Below are positions 17,096 through 26,838 of a DNA stretch of 64,000 nucleotides, piece after piece; position 1 is the first letter of the stretch; each line of letters starts with the position of its first letter. The notes beneath the pieces are model-generated. The model did no database searches, had not been told where the DNA came from, and worked only from the letters and a program-made list of their open reading frames with translations. This DNA is from Alphaproteobacteria bacterium (GTDB lineage: Bacteria > Pseudomonadota > Alphaproteobacteria > UBA9219). The stretch spans positions 1 through 64,000 of the forward strand of contig JAGWIK010000005.1 in assembly GCA_028866275.1 (NCBI GenBank), given 5' to 3'. The translations under genes and the position numbers were made by a program.

Positions 17096-17998
17096 ATGCT
17101 GGTTCGCCGTTCCCGCTCTTCTGGATGGTCGTTTGCCGCGGCCCTGATGCCGTGGCGCAGCTTCGGCCAGCGTTTTTCCTTTTATTTTTTTGCCGGCATC
17201 TCCTTGGCGTTGCTGGCTGCAGCTCAAATGCAACCAGAAGTTGCATCAAACATGCGCACGCATGTCATGGACACGGTAGCGCCGGTTCTGGACGCCGTGG
17301 CGCGGCCCGTCGCCGCCGTTGAAAGCCTTGCCGCCTCCATCCACGACACGCTGGCCTTGCGCGCCGACAATGAAAGATTGCGCGCCGAAAACGCCCATCT
17401 GGTCGAATGGCAAAATGCCGTCGTTCAGCTGGAAAAAGAAAACCGCGATTTGCGGAATCTGCTGCATTTCAAGGCCGAACCCGGATCCGCCTATATTTCC
17501 GCGCGCGTCATTGCCGATACCGGCGGCGCCTACGCGCGCAGCCTGATCGTGACCGCAGGCAAAACCGACGGCGTGCGCGACGGCATGGCGGCCATGACCG
17601 GCGACGGGCTGGTCGGCCGCGTCGCCGAAACCGGCGATTGGTCATCGCGCGTGCTGATGATCACCGATTTGAATTCCCGCATTCCCGTGATCGTCGCCGA
17701 AACCGGCGACCGCGCCATTCTGGCAGGCGACAATTCGTCTCAACCCAAATTATTGTTTTTACCGCGCGACGCCGCGGTGCGCGACGGCATGCATATTCTG
17801 ACATCGGGTCATGGCGGCGTATTCCCGCCCGATCTGCCGGTCGGCACCTTGCACGAAACCGCGCAAGGCGAGGTCGACGTCGTGCCGTCGGCCGATTTGG
17901 GACGGATCAACGATATCCGCCTGATCGATTTCGATTTGAAAGGCGGGTCATTCAACACCATCAACGCCCGCCTTCACGCTGAAGGCCGCGCACAATAA
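17096..17998 (+). CDS. mreC: Rod shape-determining protein MreC
   Basis: MreC is a bitopic membrane protein that links MreB to the elongation synthase PBP2. It has about 300 residues: one membrane helix at about 24-43, a coiled coil (about 75-115, LRADNERLRAENAHLVEWQ), then the beta-domain pair with ARVIADTGGAYARSLIVTAG and GDGLVGRVAETGDWSSRVLMITD. A TTG five codons upstream (17081) is an alternative start. Its TAA overlaps the ATG of mreD by one base. mreB is not upstream, which is unusual because mreBCD usually lie together. Confidence 0.93.
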   Translation: MLVRRSRSSGWSFAAALMPWRSFGQRFSFYFFAGISLALLAAAQMQPEVASNMRTHVMDTVAPVLDAVARPVAAVESLAASIHDTLALRADNERLRAENAHLVEWQNAVVQLEKENRDLRNLLHFKAEPGSAYISARVIADTGGAYARSLIVTAGKTDGVRDGMAAMTGDGLVGRVAETGDWSSRVLMITDLNSRIPVIVAETGDRAILAGDNSSQPKLLFLPRDAAVRDGMHILTSGHGGVFPPDLPVGTLHETAQGEVDVVPSADLGRINDIRLIDFDLKGGSFNTINARLHAEGRAQ

Positions 17999-18510
17999 TG
18001 GACGCCTTTTGGCAAAGGCTCGATTTGTGGCTGCGCCACATCATGCCGACAGCCGTGGCATTGATCATGGTTTTGCTGAGCGTCGTGGCATGGCCCTTGC
18101 CCTATCTGGGTTCGGTCATGCCGCCTTTGGGTTTTATCGCGCTTTATTACTGGGCGACGCATCGGCCCGACCTGTTTCCGGCAGGGGCAGCCTTTACCGT
18201 CGGCCTTCTGACCGATCTTATCAACGGCTTGCCGTTGGGGGTTTCGGCTTTTTTATTCACGGTGGCGCATCATGTCATCCTGCGCCAGCGCCGTTTCTTC
18301 GCGGGCCATTCGTTTCCCATGCTGTGGTCCGGTTTTGCGCTGGCCGCCGGCGTCCTGACGATAGCGCAATGGCTTGCCGTCAGCCTGACGGGATGGCAGA
18401 TTGCGCCTTTCGCGCCGGTTCTGGCGCAAACGGTTTTGGGGGTCGCCCTTTTCCCGTTGCCCTGCTGGGCGTTTATTTTGATGCAGCGCGCGGCGTTGAC
18501 CGCCGTTTAG
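17998..18510 (+). CDS. mreD: Rod shape-determining protein MreD
   Basis: This 170-residue integral membrane protein has about five hydrophobic helices. It contains LPYLGSVMPPLGFIALYYWATHRPDLFPAG and FTVGLLTDLINGLPLGVSAF (shown in part), the typical MreD region. It works with MreC and PBP2 in the elongasome. Its start overlaps the mreC stop by one base and mrdA follows after seven bases, so mreC-mreD-mrdA form one operon. Confidence 0.9.
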   Translation: MDAFWQRLDLWLRHIMPTAVALIMVLLSVVAWPLPYLGSVMPPLGFIALYYWATHRPDLFPAGAAFTVGLLTDLINGLPLGVSAFLFTVAHHVILRQRRFFAGHSFPMLWSGFALAAGVLTIAQWLAVSLTGWQIAPFAPVLAQTVLGVALFPLPCWAFILMQRAALTAV

Positions 18511-18517
18511 GACAAAC

Positions 18518-20353
18518 ATGGCCGGGGATAACGACAAATCGCGTACCTTTACCCGCCGTGCCGTGATGATCGGCGCGGGACAGGTCGGGCTGTTCGCGTT
18601 GCTGGCCGGACGTCTTTATTACCTGCAGGTGGTCGAAGGCGCGAAATATCATGAAATGGCCGAGGAAAACCGCGTCAGCCTGCGCGTCATCGCGCCCGCG
18701 CGCGGCCGCATTCTCGACCGCGGCGATGTGCCGCTGGCCCTGAACGACCAGACCTATCGGGTCGTCTTGCTGCCCGAACAGGTCGAAGATCTTGCCGATA
18801 CGCTGGACAAAATAAACGACTATATCCCGCTGGACGACGACACGCGCCAGCGCATAACGCGCGAATTCAAAAATCGCGACGGGTTCAACGAAATTGTCGT
18901 GCGCGACGATTTGACCCGCGACCAGATGGACGTGATCGCGGTGCGCACGCCCGACATGCCCGGCGTCGATATCGACGCGGGCGAAGTGCGGTCCTACCCT
19001 TATGGCGCCACGACGGCGCATATACTGGGTTATGTCGGCACGGTGTCGCAACGCGATCTGGACAATGAAGATGACGACGACAAAGGCGTGTTGAGCGTGC
19101 CCGGTTTTCGCGTCGGCAAAAACGGCATCGAAAAACAATATGAAGACGAATTGCGCGGCACGGCGGGCGACGTCGAGTTGGAAGTCAACGCGCGCGGCCG
19201 CGTGGTCGAGGAAATGGCGCGCCACGACCCCGTAGCCGGCGACGACCTCACATTGGCCGTCGATATCGGATTGCAGCAATTCACCCAGCAAAGGCTGGCG
19301 CGCGAAGAAGGCGGCGCGGCGGTCGTGCTGGACATCGCCAGCGGCGCCGTGCTGGCATTGGTCTCGCAACCCGGCTTCGATCCCAATTTGTTTACCTTCG
19401 GCATCAGCCAGGCCGATTGGGACGCGCTGAACAACGACATCCATGCGCCGCTGCTCAACAAGGCGATTTCCGGCGTCTATGCCCCCGGGTCGACATTCAA
19501 ACCCATCGCCGCGATGGCCGGTCTGGAAGCCGATATCATCGACCCCGACGCCACCGTTTATTGCCCGGGCTATTATCAATTGGGCGATCATAAATTTCAT
19601 TGCTGGAAACATAGCGGCCACGGCAACGTCAACATGGCCCAGGCCATCGCGCAGTCGTGCGACACTTATTTTTACGATCTGGGCCGCCGCACCGGCATCG
19701 ATAAAATGCAGGCGATGGCCATGCGTTTCGGCCTGGGCCACAGGCTGGGCATCGACTTGCCGCACGAACGGCCCGGCCTTGTGCCCAGCCGCGCATGGAA
19801 AATGGCGACGCAACACGAAGAATGGCAACAGGGCGAAAGCCTGATCGCCGCCATCGGCCAGGGTTACACCTTGGCAACGCCGTTACAATTGGCGGTCATG
19901 GCGGCGCGCATCGCCAATGGCGGTATGGCGATCACGCCACACGTCGCGCAAAAAGTAGGCACATTACCCATTGCTGCCCCGTCCGCGCCCGTCATGGGGT
20001 TTGATCCCGCGCATCTGGCCGTCGTGCGCCGCGGCATGGAAGACGTCATCAATTCGCCGTCGGGCACGGCCTATGCCGCACGCATTCTGACGCCGGGCAT
20101 GGAAATGGCAGGCAAAACCGGCACGGCGCAGGTGCGGCATCTCAGCGAAGCGCAGCGCGCCAGCGGCGAAGGCATCAATGCCGATATCCCGTGGAAAGAC
20201 CGCGACCACGCTTTGTTCGCAGGCTATGCGCCCATATCCGCGCCGCGTTTTGCCATCGGCGTCATCGTCGAACATGGCGGCAGCGGCGCGCACATCGCCG
20301 TGCCCATCGCCCGCGATATCCTGATCGAATGCCAGACGCGGTTTAAGGTTTAG
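18518..20353 (+). CDS. mrdA: Penicillin-binding protein 2 (peptidoglycan transpeptidase)
   Basis: This is the class B PBP of the elongation complex. The 611-residue protein has a basic cytosolic start, a membrane helix (about 14-34) and the PBP dimerisation domain (NRVSLRVIAPARGRILDRG). The transpeptidase domain contains SxxK as STFK in GVYAPGSTFKPIAAM, SxN as SCD (AQSCDTYFYDLG), and KTGTAQV. The operon lacks rodA (mrdB), which often follows. The end overlaps the converging M48 peptidase gene by 11 bases. Confidence 0.96.
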   Translation: MAGDNDKSRTFTRRAVMIGAGQVGLFALLAGRLYYLQVVEGAKYHEMAEENRVSLRVIAPARGRILDRGDVPLALNDQTYRVVLLPEQVEDLADTLDKINDYIPLDDDTRQRITREFKNRDGFNEIVVRDDLTRDQMDVIAVRTPDMPGVDIDAGEVRSYPYGATTAHILGYVGTVSQRDLDNEDDDDKGVLSVPGFRVGKNGIEKQYEDELRGTAGDVELEVNARGRVVEEMARHDPVAGDDLTLAVDIGLQQFTQQRLAREEGGAAVVLDIASGAVLALVSQPGFDPNLFTFGISQADWDALNNDIHAPLLNKAISGVYAPGSTFKPIAAMAGLEADIIDPDATVYCPGYYQLGDHKFHCWKHSGHGNVNMAQAIAQSCDTYFYDLGRRTGIDKMQAMAMRFGLGHRLGIDLPHERPGLVPSRAWKMATQHEEWQQGESLIAAIGQGYTLATPLQLAVMAARIANGGMAITPHVAQKVGTLPIAAPSAPVMGFDPAHLAVVRRGMEDVINSPSGTAYAARILTPGMEMAGKTGTAQVRHLSEAQRASGEGINADIPWKDRDHALFAGYAPISAPRFAIGVIVEHGGSGAHIAVPIARDILIECQTRFKV

Positions 20354-21368
20354 ACGCAGGCGGCGATTGATCGGGCGCGGCCGGAATTTGGACGCCGTCG
20401 CCATTGTCGGGCGCAGCATCCTGATCGCCCATGCCGGCATCCGGCGCCAGCATGATGCCGGCTTGGGAAAATCTTTCTTGCTCTTTATAAAAATATTCGA
20501 CGGCGCCATAGATCAGCGCCGCAGGCACGGCAGCCCACAACAGCACGATCAGCAACGCGCCCACGGTCGGCACGATATGGCTGCGCGGCGGCGTCGCGCG
20601 CAAATCCGGGACAAGGACGCGCACGCGGCGCGCAAGGCTGGGATAAAAAGAAAGCCAGCATCCTATTTTCATCAGGGAGGTTTCAAGCGTTTCTTCCTGA
20701 CCGACAAAGGCCTGCATATTGACTGCGGGCGCATAGGTCTTTGACGCCGCCAGCAGCGCCAGCGCATTGGCCGCATGCTGCGGCGCGCTGCAAACGGCGG
20801 CGCCGTATCTGTCGCAGGTATGTTCGCAGGCGCGGCTGTAGGCCGCCCCCAGAAACGGGACGATATAGGCCGGCGCGCGCAACCATCTCCAGCTCAAATG
20901 GCCCCGGTCGAGATGGCCGATTTCATGGGCGATGACAAAATCCAATGCGTCCGTATCGGACCCGCACGCGGCAAGAATATCGCTGTGCAGTACGATAAAA
21001 CGGCGCGACCCCAGCTTTGTCGCGAAAGCGTTGAGAACGCCGTTCGATTGCATAAGATAAATGTCGGGAACCTTTGTGCCGAAACGCCCGCACAACGCAA
21101 CGACGCGCTGATAAAGGCCGGGCATCTGGTCGGGGCCAAGCTTGACCGCCGAGCCGCGTATATGGGCGATCAGCACGACATGGGAAAAAAACAGGATGAC
21201 CGCGATAAAGAGGGCATAAACAAGCGGAAAGATCGATATGGCAATCGCCGCCCACAACAGCAGGCCCATGAGACTCATCACGATTTTGAGCGGGATTTCG
21301 CTCCCCCACGGCTTGACCCGAACCGGTGTCATATCGGAAGAAACCGTGGCGGCGTCGGCAAAAGTCAT
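20343..21368 (-). CDS. M48-family membrane zinc metallopeptidase
   Basis: About 341 residues from the ATG at 21368, or 353 from 21404. It has two adjoining N-terminal membrane helices (about 28-68), the zinc-binding motif HEIGH within VIAHEIGHLDRGHLSW at about 165-180, further helices (about 185 and 270-290) and a Pro/Asp-rich tail. The architecture resembles HtpX/YcaL-type peptidases, which are probably involved in quality control of membrane proteins. It is not part of the mre operon but converges on it. The substrate is unknown. Confidence 0.85.
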   Translation of the reverse strand: MTFADAATVSSDMTPVRVKPWGSEIPLKIVMSLMGLLLWAAIAISIFPLVYALFIAVILFFSHVVLIAHIRGSAVKLGPDQMPGLYQRVVALCGRFGTKVPDIYLMQSNGVLNAFATKLGSRRFIVLHSDILAACGSDTDALDFVIAHEIGHLDRGHLSWRWLRAPAYIVPFLGAAYSRACEHTCDRYGAAVCSAPQHAANALALLAASKTYAPAVNMQAFVGQEETLETSLMKIGCWLSFYPSLARRVRVLVPDLRATPPRSHIVPTVGALLIVLLWAAVPAALIYGAVEYFYKEQERFSQAGIMLAPDAGMGDQDAAPDNGDGVQIPAAPDQSPPASKP

Positions 21369-21440
21369 CGTCTTGGCTCCATGCAAAAAGGGCGCCCCGA
21401 GCATGCCGAGAAAGACCTAAGAAAGAATTAATCCTTGCCT

Positions 21441-22928
21441 CTAGGCGGTAAAAGCCGGCTTTGCATTAAACATGGCCGCTTTTTCCAACGCCGCCGCCGC
21501 CGTGAACAAGGTGGCTTCGTCAAACGCGCGGCCGATCAATTGCAGCCCCATCGGCAGGCCGTTCTGCGCCACGCCCACCGGCACGCAAATGCCGGGCAGT
21601 CCCGCCAGATTCAACGTCACGGTGAAAACGTCTTCCAGATACATTTGCAACGGGTCGTCCTGTTTTTCGCCGATGGCAAAAGCCGTGCCGGGCGAAGCGG
21701 GCGTCAGTATCGCGTCGCATTGTTTGAACGCGTCGAGAAAGTCGTTGCGGATCAGGCGGCGCACGCGCTGCGCCTTGCGATAATAGGCGTCGTAATACCC
21801 CGCCGACAAAACATAGGTGCCGATCAGGATACGACGGCGCACTTCCTTGCCGAAACCGGCAAAACGCGTCGCGGCATACATGTCGTTAAGATTTTCGCCC
21901 GGCATGCGCAACCCGAACCGCACGCCGTCATAGCGCGCCAGATTCGACGACGCTTCGGCCGGCGCGATGATGTAATAAACCGGCAACGCATATTTGGTAT
22001 GCGGCAAGGTAATGTCGATAATTTCCGCCCCGGCGTCGCGCAACATTTGCGCGCCCTTCTGCCATAACGCGTCGGTTTCCGGATTGATGCCGTCAATGCG
22101 GTATTCGCGGGGAATACCGATTTTCATGCCTTTGACCGACCCGCCCAGCGCCGCGACATAATCGGGCACCGGCGTGTCGATCGATGTCGAGTCTTTTTCA
22201 TCGAAGCCCGCCATGACGCGCATCATCAACGCGGCGTCGGCGACGCTGCGCGTTATCGGCCCGGCCTGATCGAGCGACGAGGCAAAGGCGATGATGCCGT
22301 AACGCGAACACCGGCCATAAGTCGGTTTTATGCCCACCGTGCCGGTAACAGACGCCGGTTGACGGATCGACCCGCCGGTATCCGTGCCCGTCGCGCCCAT
22401 GGCCAGCCGCGCCGCGACCGAAGCCGACGACCCGCTGGACGACCCGCCGGGAACCAGATGGCGCGCCGCCGCGGCCGGGTTGGGGCCCGACCACGGGCTG
22501 ATAGTCGGTTTGAACGCGCTGGTGACGCCGCCGGAACCCATGGCGAATTCGTCCATATTGACTTTGCCCAGCATGACGGCGCCGGCGTCGAACAATTTCT
22601 GCGTCACCGTCGATTCATAAGTCGGCACAAAATTATCGAGAATGCGGCTGGCCGCCGTGGTGCGCACGCCCTTGGTGCAATAAAGATCCTTGATCGCCAG
22701 CGGAATGCCATCCATATCGCCGGCCTGACCCGCGGCGCGGCGCGCGTCGGATTGTTTGGCCTGCGCCCGCGCGATATCGGGCGTTTCGAGCGTGAAAATA
22801 TTCATGCCGCGCGCGTCGGGACGTTCCATGGCCGCCAGATGCGCATCGGTCAGTTCCACCGCGCTGAATTTCTTGGCAGCCAGTCCCGCGACGGCTTCGG
22901 TAATGGTAAGATCGGTAAGTTTCGTCAT
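21441..22928 (-). CDS. gatA: Aspartyl/glutamyl-tRNA amidotransferase subunit A
   Basis: GatA is the glutaminase/amidase subunit of GatCAB, which converts Glu-tRNA(Gln) or Asp-tRNA(Asn) to the correct amide. At 495 residues it has full length and carries the amidase signature with its Ser-cisSer-Lys triad: Lys in [14 protein letters not shown] and the Ser residues in [16 protein letters not shown] and [13 protein letters not shown]. gatC lies 34 bases upstream on the same strand. gatB is not in the window. Confidence 0.97.
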   Translation of the reverse strand: MTKLTDLTITEAVAGLAAKKFSAVELTDAHLAAMERPDARGMNIFTLETPDIARAQAKQSDARRAAGQAGDMDGIPLAIKDLYCTKGVRTTAASRILDNFVPTYESTVTQKLFDAGAVMLGKVNMDEFAMGSGGVTSAFKPTISPWSGPNPAAAARHLVPGGSSSGSSASVAARLAMGATGTDTGGSIRQPASVTGTVGIKPTYGRCSRYGIIAFASSLDQAGPITRSVADAALMMRVMAGFDEKDSTSIDTPVPDYVAALGGSVKGMKIGIPREYRIDGINPETDALWQKGAQMLRDAGAEIIDITLPHTKYALPVYYIIAPAEASSNLARYDGVRFGLRMPGENLNDMYAATRFAGFGKEVRRRILIGTYVLSAGYYDAYYRKAQRVRRLIRNDFLDAFKQCDAILTPASPGTAFAIGEKQDDPLQMYLEDVFTVTLNLAGLPGICVPVGVAQNGLPMGLQLIGRAFDEATLFTAAAALEKAAMFNAKPAFTA

Positions 22929-22962
22929 GTCATTCCTTTTTTATCCGGGCGCGGCGGCGTCC

Positions 22963-23250
22963 TTATTCAATAACCTTGGGCACGGTGAAGAAATCCGCCG
23001 TTTTCGACGGCGCGTTGGCAAGGATATCGGCAGGTTTGCCGCCGTCGGTAATGACATCGGCGCGCAAACGCAAATGGGCGTCGTTCGGGTTGGCCAGAGG
23101 TTCGACGCCGGCGACATCCACTTCGTTCAGTTGCGCGACCCAGTCGAGGATTTTGTTCAATTCGCCGCCCACCGCGATTTGTTCGTCGACGGGGATTTTC
23201 AGGCGCGCCAGATTGGCGATTTTGGCGACGGTTTTTTGGTCGATAGTCAT
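22963..23250 (-). CDS. gatC: Aspartyl/glutamyl-tRNA amidotransferase subunit C
   Basis: This 95-residue small subunit stabilises GatAB. The start MTIDQKTVAKIANLARLKI at 23250 is the conserved beginning of GatC. A longer frame from 23316 reaches into the divergent ruvX gene. The C-terminal DVITDGGKPADILANAPSKTADFFTVPKVIE region (given in part) is typical. gatC and gatA are co-transcribed. The 52-base gap to ruvX should hold divergent promoters. Confidence 0.95.
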   Translation of the reverse strand: MTIDQKTVAKIANLARLKIPVDEQIAVGGELNKILDWVAQLNEVDVAGVEPLANPNDAHLRLRADVITDGGKPADILANAPSKTADFFTVPKVIE

Positions 23251-23302
23251 GAAGGTCGTGCTTTCGGTTTGCGCAAATAACCCATTACCCCTATCATTCC
23301 TT

Positions 23303-23797
23303 ATGCTTATTCGCAACCTGTCCGAACTGCCCGCACGGCTGAAAAAAGGCCAAACCGTTATCGGTATCGATTACGGCAGCAGGATTATCGGCGTCGCCAT
23401 ATCCGACCCCGGGCTGACCGTGGCGTCACCGGTCGCCGCGCTGATACGGCGCAGTTTTGCCGAAGACGCAGCGTTTTTGGTTAATCTTGTCGCGGAACGC
23501 AATGCCGGGGCTTTCATCGTCGGTTTGCCGCGCGGGCTGGACGGCAAGGACAGCAAAATGGCGCAGGCGGCCCGCGCCTTTATCCGCACTCTTTTCGAAC
23601 GCGGCGGCTTGCCCGATCCCGATATGCCGGTGGCGTTCTGGGACGAACGGTTTTCGACCGCCGCCGTGCAGCGTTTTATGCTGGAAGACGATATGTCGCG
23701 GCAACGCCGCGCCGCAACGATCGACAAGGCCGCGGCGGCCTATATCCTGCAAGGCGCGCTGGACGCGATGCGTCGGAACAATCAGGGCCGACCCTAA
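23303..23797 (+). CDS. ruvX: Putative Holliday junction resolvase / pre-16S rRNA nuclease YqgF
   Basis: This 164-residue RNase H-fold protein has the family motifs GIDYGSRIIGVAISD (catalytic Asp), FIVGLPRGLDG and PVAFWDERFSTAAVQR. YqgF homologues process the 5' end of 16S rRNA and were earlier named a Holliday junction resolvase. The start at 23303 gives the usual N-terminus. The frame from 22976 runs through gatC and is not coding there. It is divergent from gatC and converges with pilR, overlapping by four bases. Confidence 0.92.
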   Translation: MLIRNLSELPARLKKGQTVIGIDYGSRIIGVAISDPGLTVASPVAALIRRSFAEDAAFLVNLVAERNAGAFIVGLPRGLDGKDSKMAQAARAFIRTLFERGGLPDPDMPVAFWDERFSTAAVQRFMLEDDMSRQRRAATIDKAAAAYILQGALDAMRRNNQGRP

Positions 23798-24891
23798 CCC
23801 CCGCCGCCGCCGGGTTTGGTCAATTCGCCCACCACATTGAAGATCGACGACATGACCCAGGCGATGATACTGCCGACGACAGCCATGCCAAGATTCCGCG
23901 CCACGACGGCCTGAGCCTTCAATGTCAGGATCTGTTCGTTGATCCATTCTTCGGTGACCTGTTCGATCACCTGGCCGACATCGGCGCGTTCGGACAGAAT
24001 TTCAAGATCGATCACGACGGCAGGATCGGGAAAATTCATGCCGCTGATACGCAACGACTCGCCCAGATTACGCCCGCGCAGCACCTGTTGCCGCGCCGCG
24101 CTGATGCGTTCCTTGATCCACGGATTGCCTTGTTCTTCGAGAATTTCCAAAGACCGTTTCAACGGCACCTGCGCGCCGAGCAGCGACGACAGGCCCAGCA
24201 AAAACCCGCTGCCCTGCAATACGCGATACCACGCCCACGGCGGATACAGATCGAATTTGGCGCGGATCGATCCGCGCCATACCGACAGCGTCGACGCGAT
24301 CAGTACCGCCAGCACAACAATCGCCAGCACGACATAAAGCCCGTAGGCGGTGATGAAATCGGAAAAAGCCGCAACGCTTCCCATGGCCGCGACGACATGC
24401 GCGGGCGCATTGGCGCGCATGTTGGCGATCAGGTTGACGCCGAAGGTGTAAACAACGAACGACACCAGAATGAACATGAAGACCGGATAGCCGATGGCGT
24501 AGGTTACCGCTTCCTTCATTTCTTTTGATTTTTCGCCCATCATCTGGATCGACGACAGGGCCTTGGCCAAGGTGCCGGATTCTTCGCCCGACCGGATCAT
24601 GTACAATTCGCCGGTCGGGACCCACCCTTCCATCGCTTGCGACAGGGTTACGCCGGCGCGGTCTTTCAAAAACCATTCCTTCAACGCGATGGCCGCCGGC
24701 TTGTTGGGATATTTGCCCATTTCCGAGGTGTTTTGATACAGCCGGTCAAGCGCGCGCGACAAGGCTTCGTTGGTTTTCAACATGCCTTCGAGTTTGCGAT
24801 AGATGCGAAAACGGTTTTTGCGGTTGGAACGGAATTGCAGCTTGATAAGCTTGGTTTGCAATTCGTCGAGGGATTGTGAAAGTTCGCTCAT
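23794..24891 (-). CDS. pilR: Type IVb pilus inner-membrane platform protein (PilR/GspF-like)
   Basis: This polytopic protein anchors the pilus assembly machine and is acted on by the PilQ ATPase. The 365 residues contain two GspF/T2SSF domains, each followed by membrane helices (about 125-150, 175-200 and 335-355). The first domain has GVTLSQAMEGWVPTGELYMI and SGTLAKALSSI. The second has LLGLSSLLGAQVPLKRSLEIL and NPWIKERISAARQ. The name follows R64 thin-pilus pilR because of the pilN-O-P-Q order upstream. Its ATG overlaps the pilQ stop as ATGA. Confidence 0.85.
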   Translation of the reverse strand: MSELSQSLDELQTKLIKLQFRSNRKNRFRIYRKLEGMLKTNEALSRALDRLYQNTSEMGKYPNKPAAIALKEWFLKDRAGVTLSQAMEGWVPTGELYMIRSGEESGTLAKALSSIQMMGEKSKEMKEAVTYAIGYPVFMFILVSFVVYTFGVNLIANMRANAPAHVVAAMGSVAAFSDFITAYGLYVVLAIVVLAVLIASTLSVWRGSIRAKFDLYPPWAWYRVLQGSGFLLGLSSLLGAQVPLKRSLEILEEQGNPWIKERISAARQQVLRGRNLGESLRISGMNFPDPAVVIDLEILSERADVGQVIEQVTEEWINEQILTLKAQAVVARNLGMAVVGSIIAWVMSSIFNVVGELTKPGGGGG

Positions 24892-26780
24892 CGCATCGGC
24901 CCCAGTTTCTGTTCGACGTCCAGAACTTCGCGTTCGCGCGCGAAGGGGCCGAGTTCGAATTCGGCATCATCGGGCGACACTTCGCCCAGCGCGGTCTTTT
25001 CCATACCCCGCCACAGCATGGTAATGCCGTTCAGGCCCGCGGGCGACAGCCAGTATTGTTCGGCTTCTTCCATGCGGTTGTCCTGAAGCAGTTCCATCAA
25101 TTTGATATCGGTTTCGATAATTTCGGCGCAAACGGTGCGGCCGGAACGGCCTTTATAGCATTTGGGGCAGCCGTCGGGATTGGCGACATAGACATTGCCG
25201 AGATCGGGTTCGACCAGACATTCCAGCGGCGGCTTGCCGGCATTGGCGGGGTTGCGCCGCGCCTTCATCAAGGCCAGACCCGCGCGCAGGCGGCGCGCCA
25301 GCTCGATCATCGGATAATTGAAAGATTGCGTCATTTCCTTCAAGGGAATGCGGCAATGCTGGCACTGGCTGCGTAACAAACGCTGGCACGCCATACCGCG
25401 CACCAGATGGTGGTCGTAAACGATATAGGGTTCGATGCCGATGTCGCGTAACCGTTTCGGCGTCGCCAGCGCCGAATAAACGTGGCCGGTCGTATAAACC
25501 TGTCGCCCCGTCAGGGCGAGGCGGAAGGCGAATTTGGCCGTCTGCAAGTCGCGGATTTCGCCGAGCATGACGATGTCGGGATCGAGGCGCAGCGCGCAGC
25601 GCATGATTTCGACGAACGTTTTTTCGCGCTGTTCGTCTTTGACCGACGCCGACACGCCGATCTGGCGCGCGCCGATGATGCCGCCTTCAGGGGGGTCTTC
25701 GATCAAAAGACAGTTCAGCCGCATTTCCGTTTCGGACATGCGGCGGTTCAACGTGACGCGCAACGTCGTGGTTTTCCCCTGATTGACGGGGCCGGAAAAA
25801 ATACGCAAACCGCCCGGCGACGCGCGCAGCGACTGCACGACCTTGAGCTGTTCTTGCGAAAAACCCAGCGAGTCGACATCGGCCATGACGAAATTCTCGC
25901 CGAACAGATGCGCCGAGTCATATTGCAAGCGCATGTCCAGATAGCGCCCGTCATTCGCCAGCGGAACCCATTGGCACCGCACGGAAATAACGCCCTTGGG
26001 CAGGGCAATGACTTCCTTGCCGCGCGCGTCGGATGTCAGCATCGCGGCTTGCGGTTCCTGCCAGTTGGCGGTCGCGCCCGACTGGCCGATGGAATGCGAA
26101 TAGACGGCGGCGAGGAATTGTTCGCCTTCGCGCTGCGTCCATGACTCGATCTGGCGCAACGCGCCATCGATGCGATATTGCACCACGGCGCGCCCGTTGA
26201 CGGACTCGATATGGATATCGTTGGCCCCCATCTGCACGGCCTGATCGAGCGTGGCCACGATGCGGCGGCGTACGGCGTTGTCGTCGAATTGCGACGCATT
26301 GTTTTTACGGTCGGCGTATAAATAGGCCTGAACGATAATATTGGGCGTGACATAACGCGGTTCGTCGACCTTGATGCCCTGACGCTTGGCGGCCTGCGCC
26401 ACCGAGGTCACCAAGGGCGACCGGCGATGCGACGCGCTGACAAGCCATAAACCGTTGCTGAACAAAGCGCAGAAGCTACGCGCTTCTTCCGGAACTTTAA
26501 GCTCGCCGCCTTCGGCGGTCAGAACGTCGCCGTTAAAAGACAGCGCGATTTTACGTTCGTCTTCAATCTTGACGGCGTTGTCGGCCTGCGCCTGAACGGC
26601 CGCCGCCTGATTTTGCGCCTGATCGGTCGAAGCAGGCAGCGATTTTTTAAATGTTTTTCCTGCGGGTGGCGATGCCCCGGTCGAGACGGCAGGCGCGGAT
26701 TGCTTGGCAGGCGTCGGCGCGGGCTGCTTTTTACCCAGCCCTTTCAGTTTTTCTCCCCATTGTTCGATCAAATTAGACAC
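24888..26780 (-). CDS. pilQ: Type IVb pilus assembly ATPase (PilQ/GspE-like)
   Basis: This 630-residue ATPase powers thin-pilus assembly. The N-terminal 80 residues are a Pro/Ala/Gln-rich linker. The core has GANDIHIE (the ASDIH-type motif), a Walker A GPVNQGKTT, Asp/Walker B segments (LLIEDPPEGGIIGA and DIVMLGEIRD), and GRQVYTTGHVYSA. A C-terminal tetracysteine zinc site (QCQHC then CPKC) is present as in GspE. The Walker A has Val-Asn-Gln where relatives have Thr-Gly-Ser. It still fits G-x4-G-K-T. pilP ends 59 bases upstream. Confidence 0.88.
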   Translation of the reverse strand: MSNLIEQWGEKLKGLGKKQPAPTPAKQSAPAVSTGASPPAGKTFKKSLPASTDQAQNQAAAVQAQADNAVKIEDERKIALSFNGDVLTAEGGELKVPEEARSFCALFSNGLWLVSASHRRSPLVTSVAQAAKRQGIKVDEPRYVTPNIIVQAYLYADRKNNASQFDDNAVRRRIVATLDQAVQMGANDIHIESVNGRAVVQYRIDGALRQIESWTQREGEQFLAAVYSHSIGQSGATANWQEPQAAMLTSDARGKEVIALPKGVISVRCQWVPLANDGRYLDMRLQYDSAHLFGENFVMADVDSLGFSQEQLKVVQSLRASPGGLRIFSGPVNQGKTTTLRVTLNRRMSETEMRLNCLLIEDPPEGGIIGARQIGVSASVKDEQREKTFVEIMRCALRLDPDIVMLGEIRDLQTAKFAFRLALTGRQVYTTGHVYSALATPKRLRDIGIEPYIVYDHHLVRGMACQRLLRSQCQHCRIPLKEMTQSFNYPMIELARRLRAGLALMKARRNPANAGKPPLECLVEPDLGNVYVANPDGCPKCYKGRSGRTVCAEIIETDIKLMELLQDNRMEEAEQYWLSPAGLNGITMLWRGMEKTALGEVSPDDAEFELGPFAREREVLDVEQKLGPMR

Positions 26781-26838
26781 GCCGTTTCCTTCTCAGGCCA
26801 CCATCCCTCGCTGCCGCCGGCGGCGGCGAGGCGGGCGA

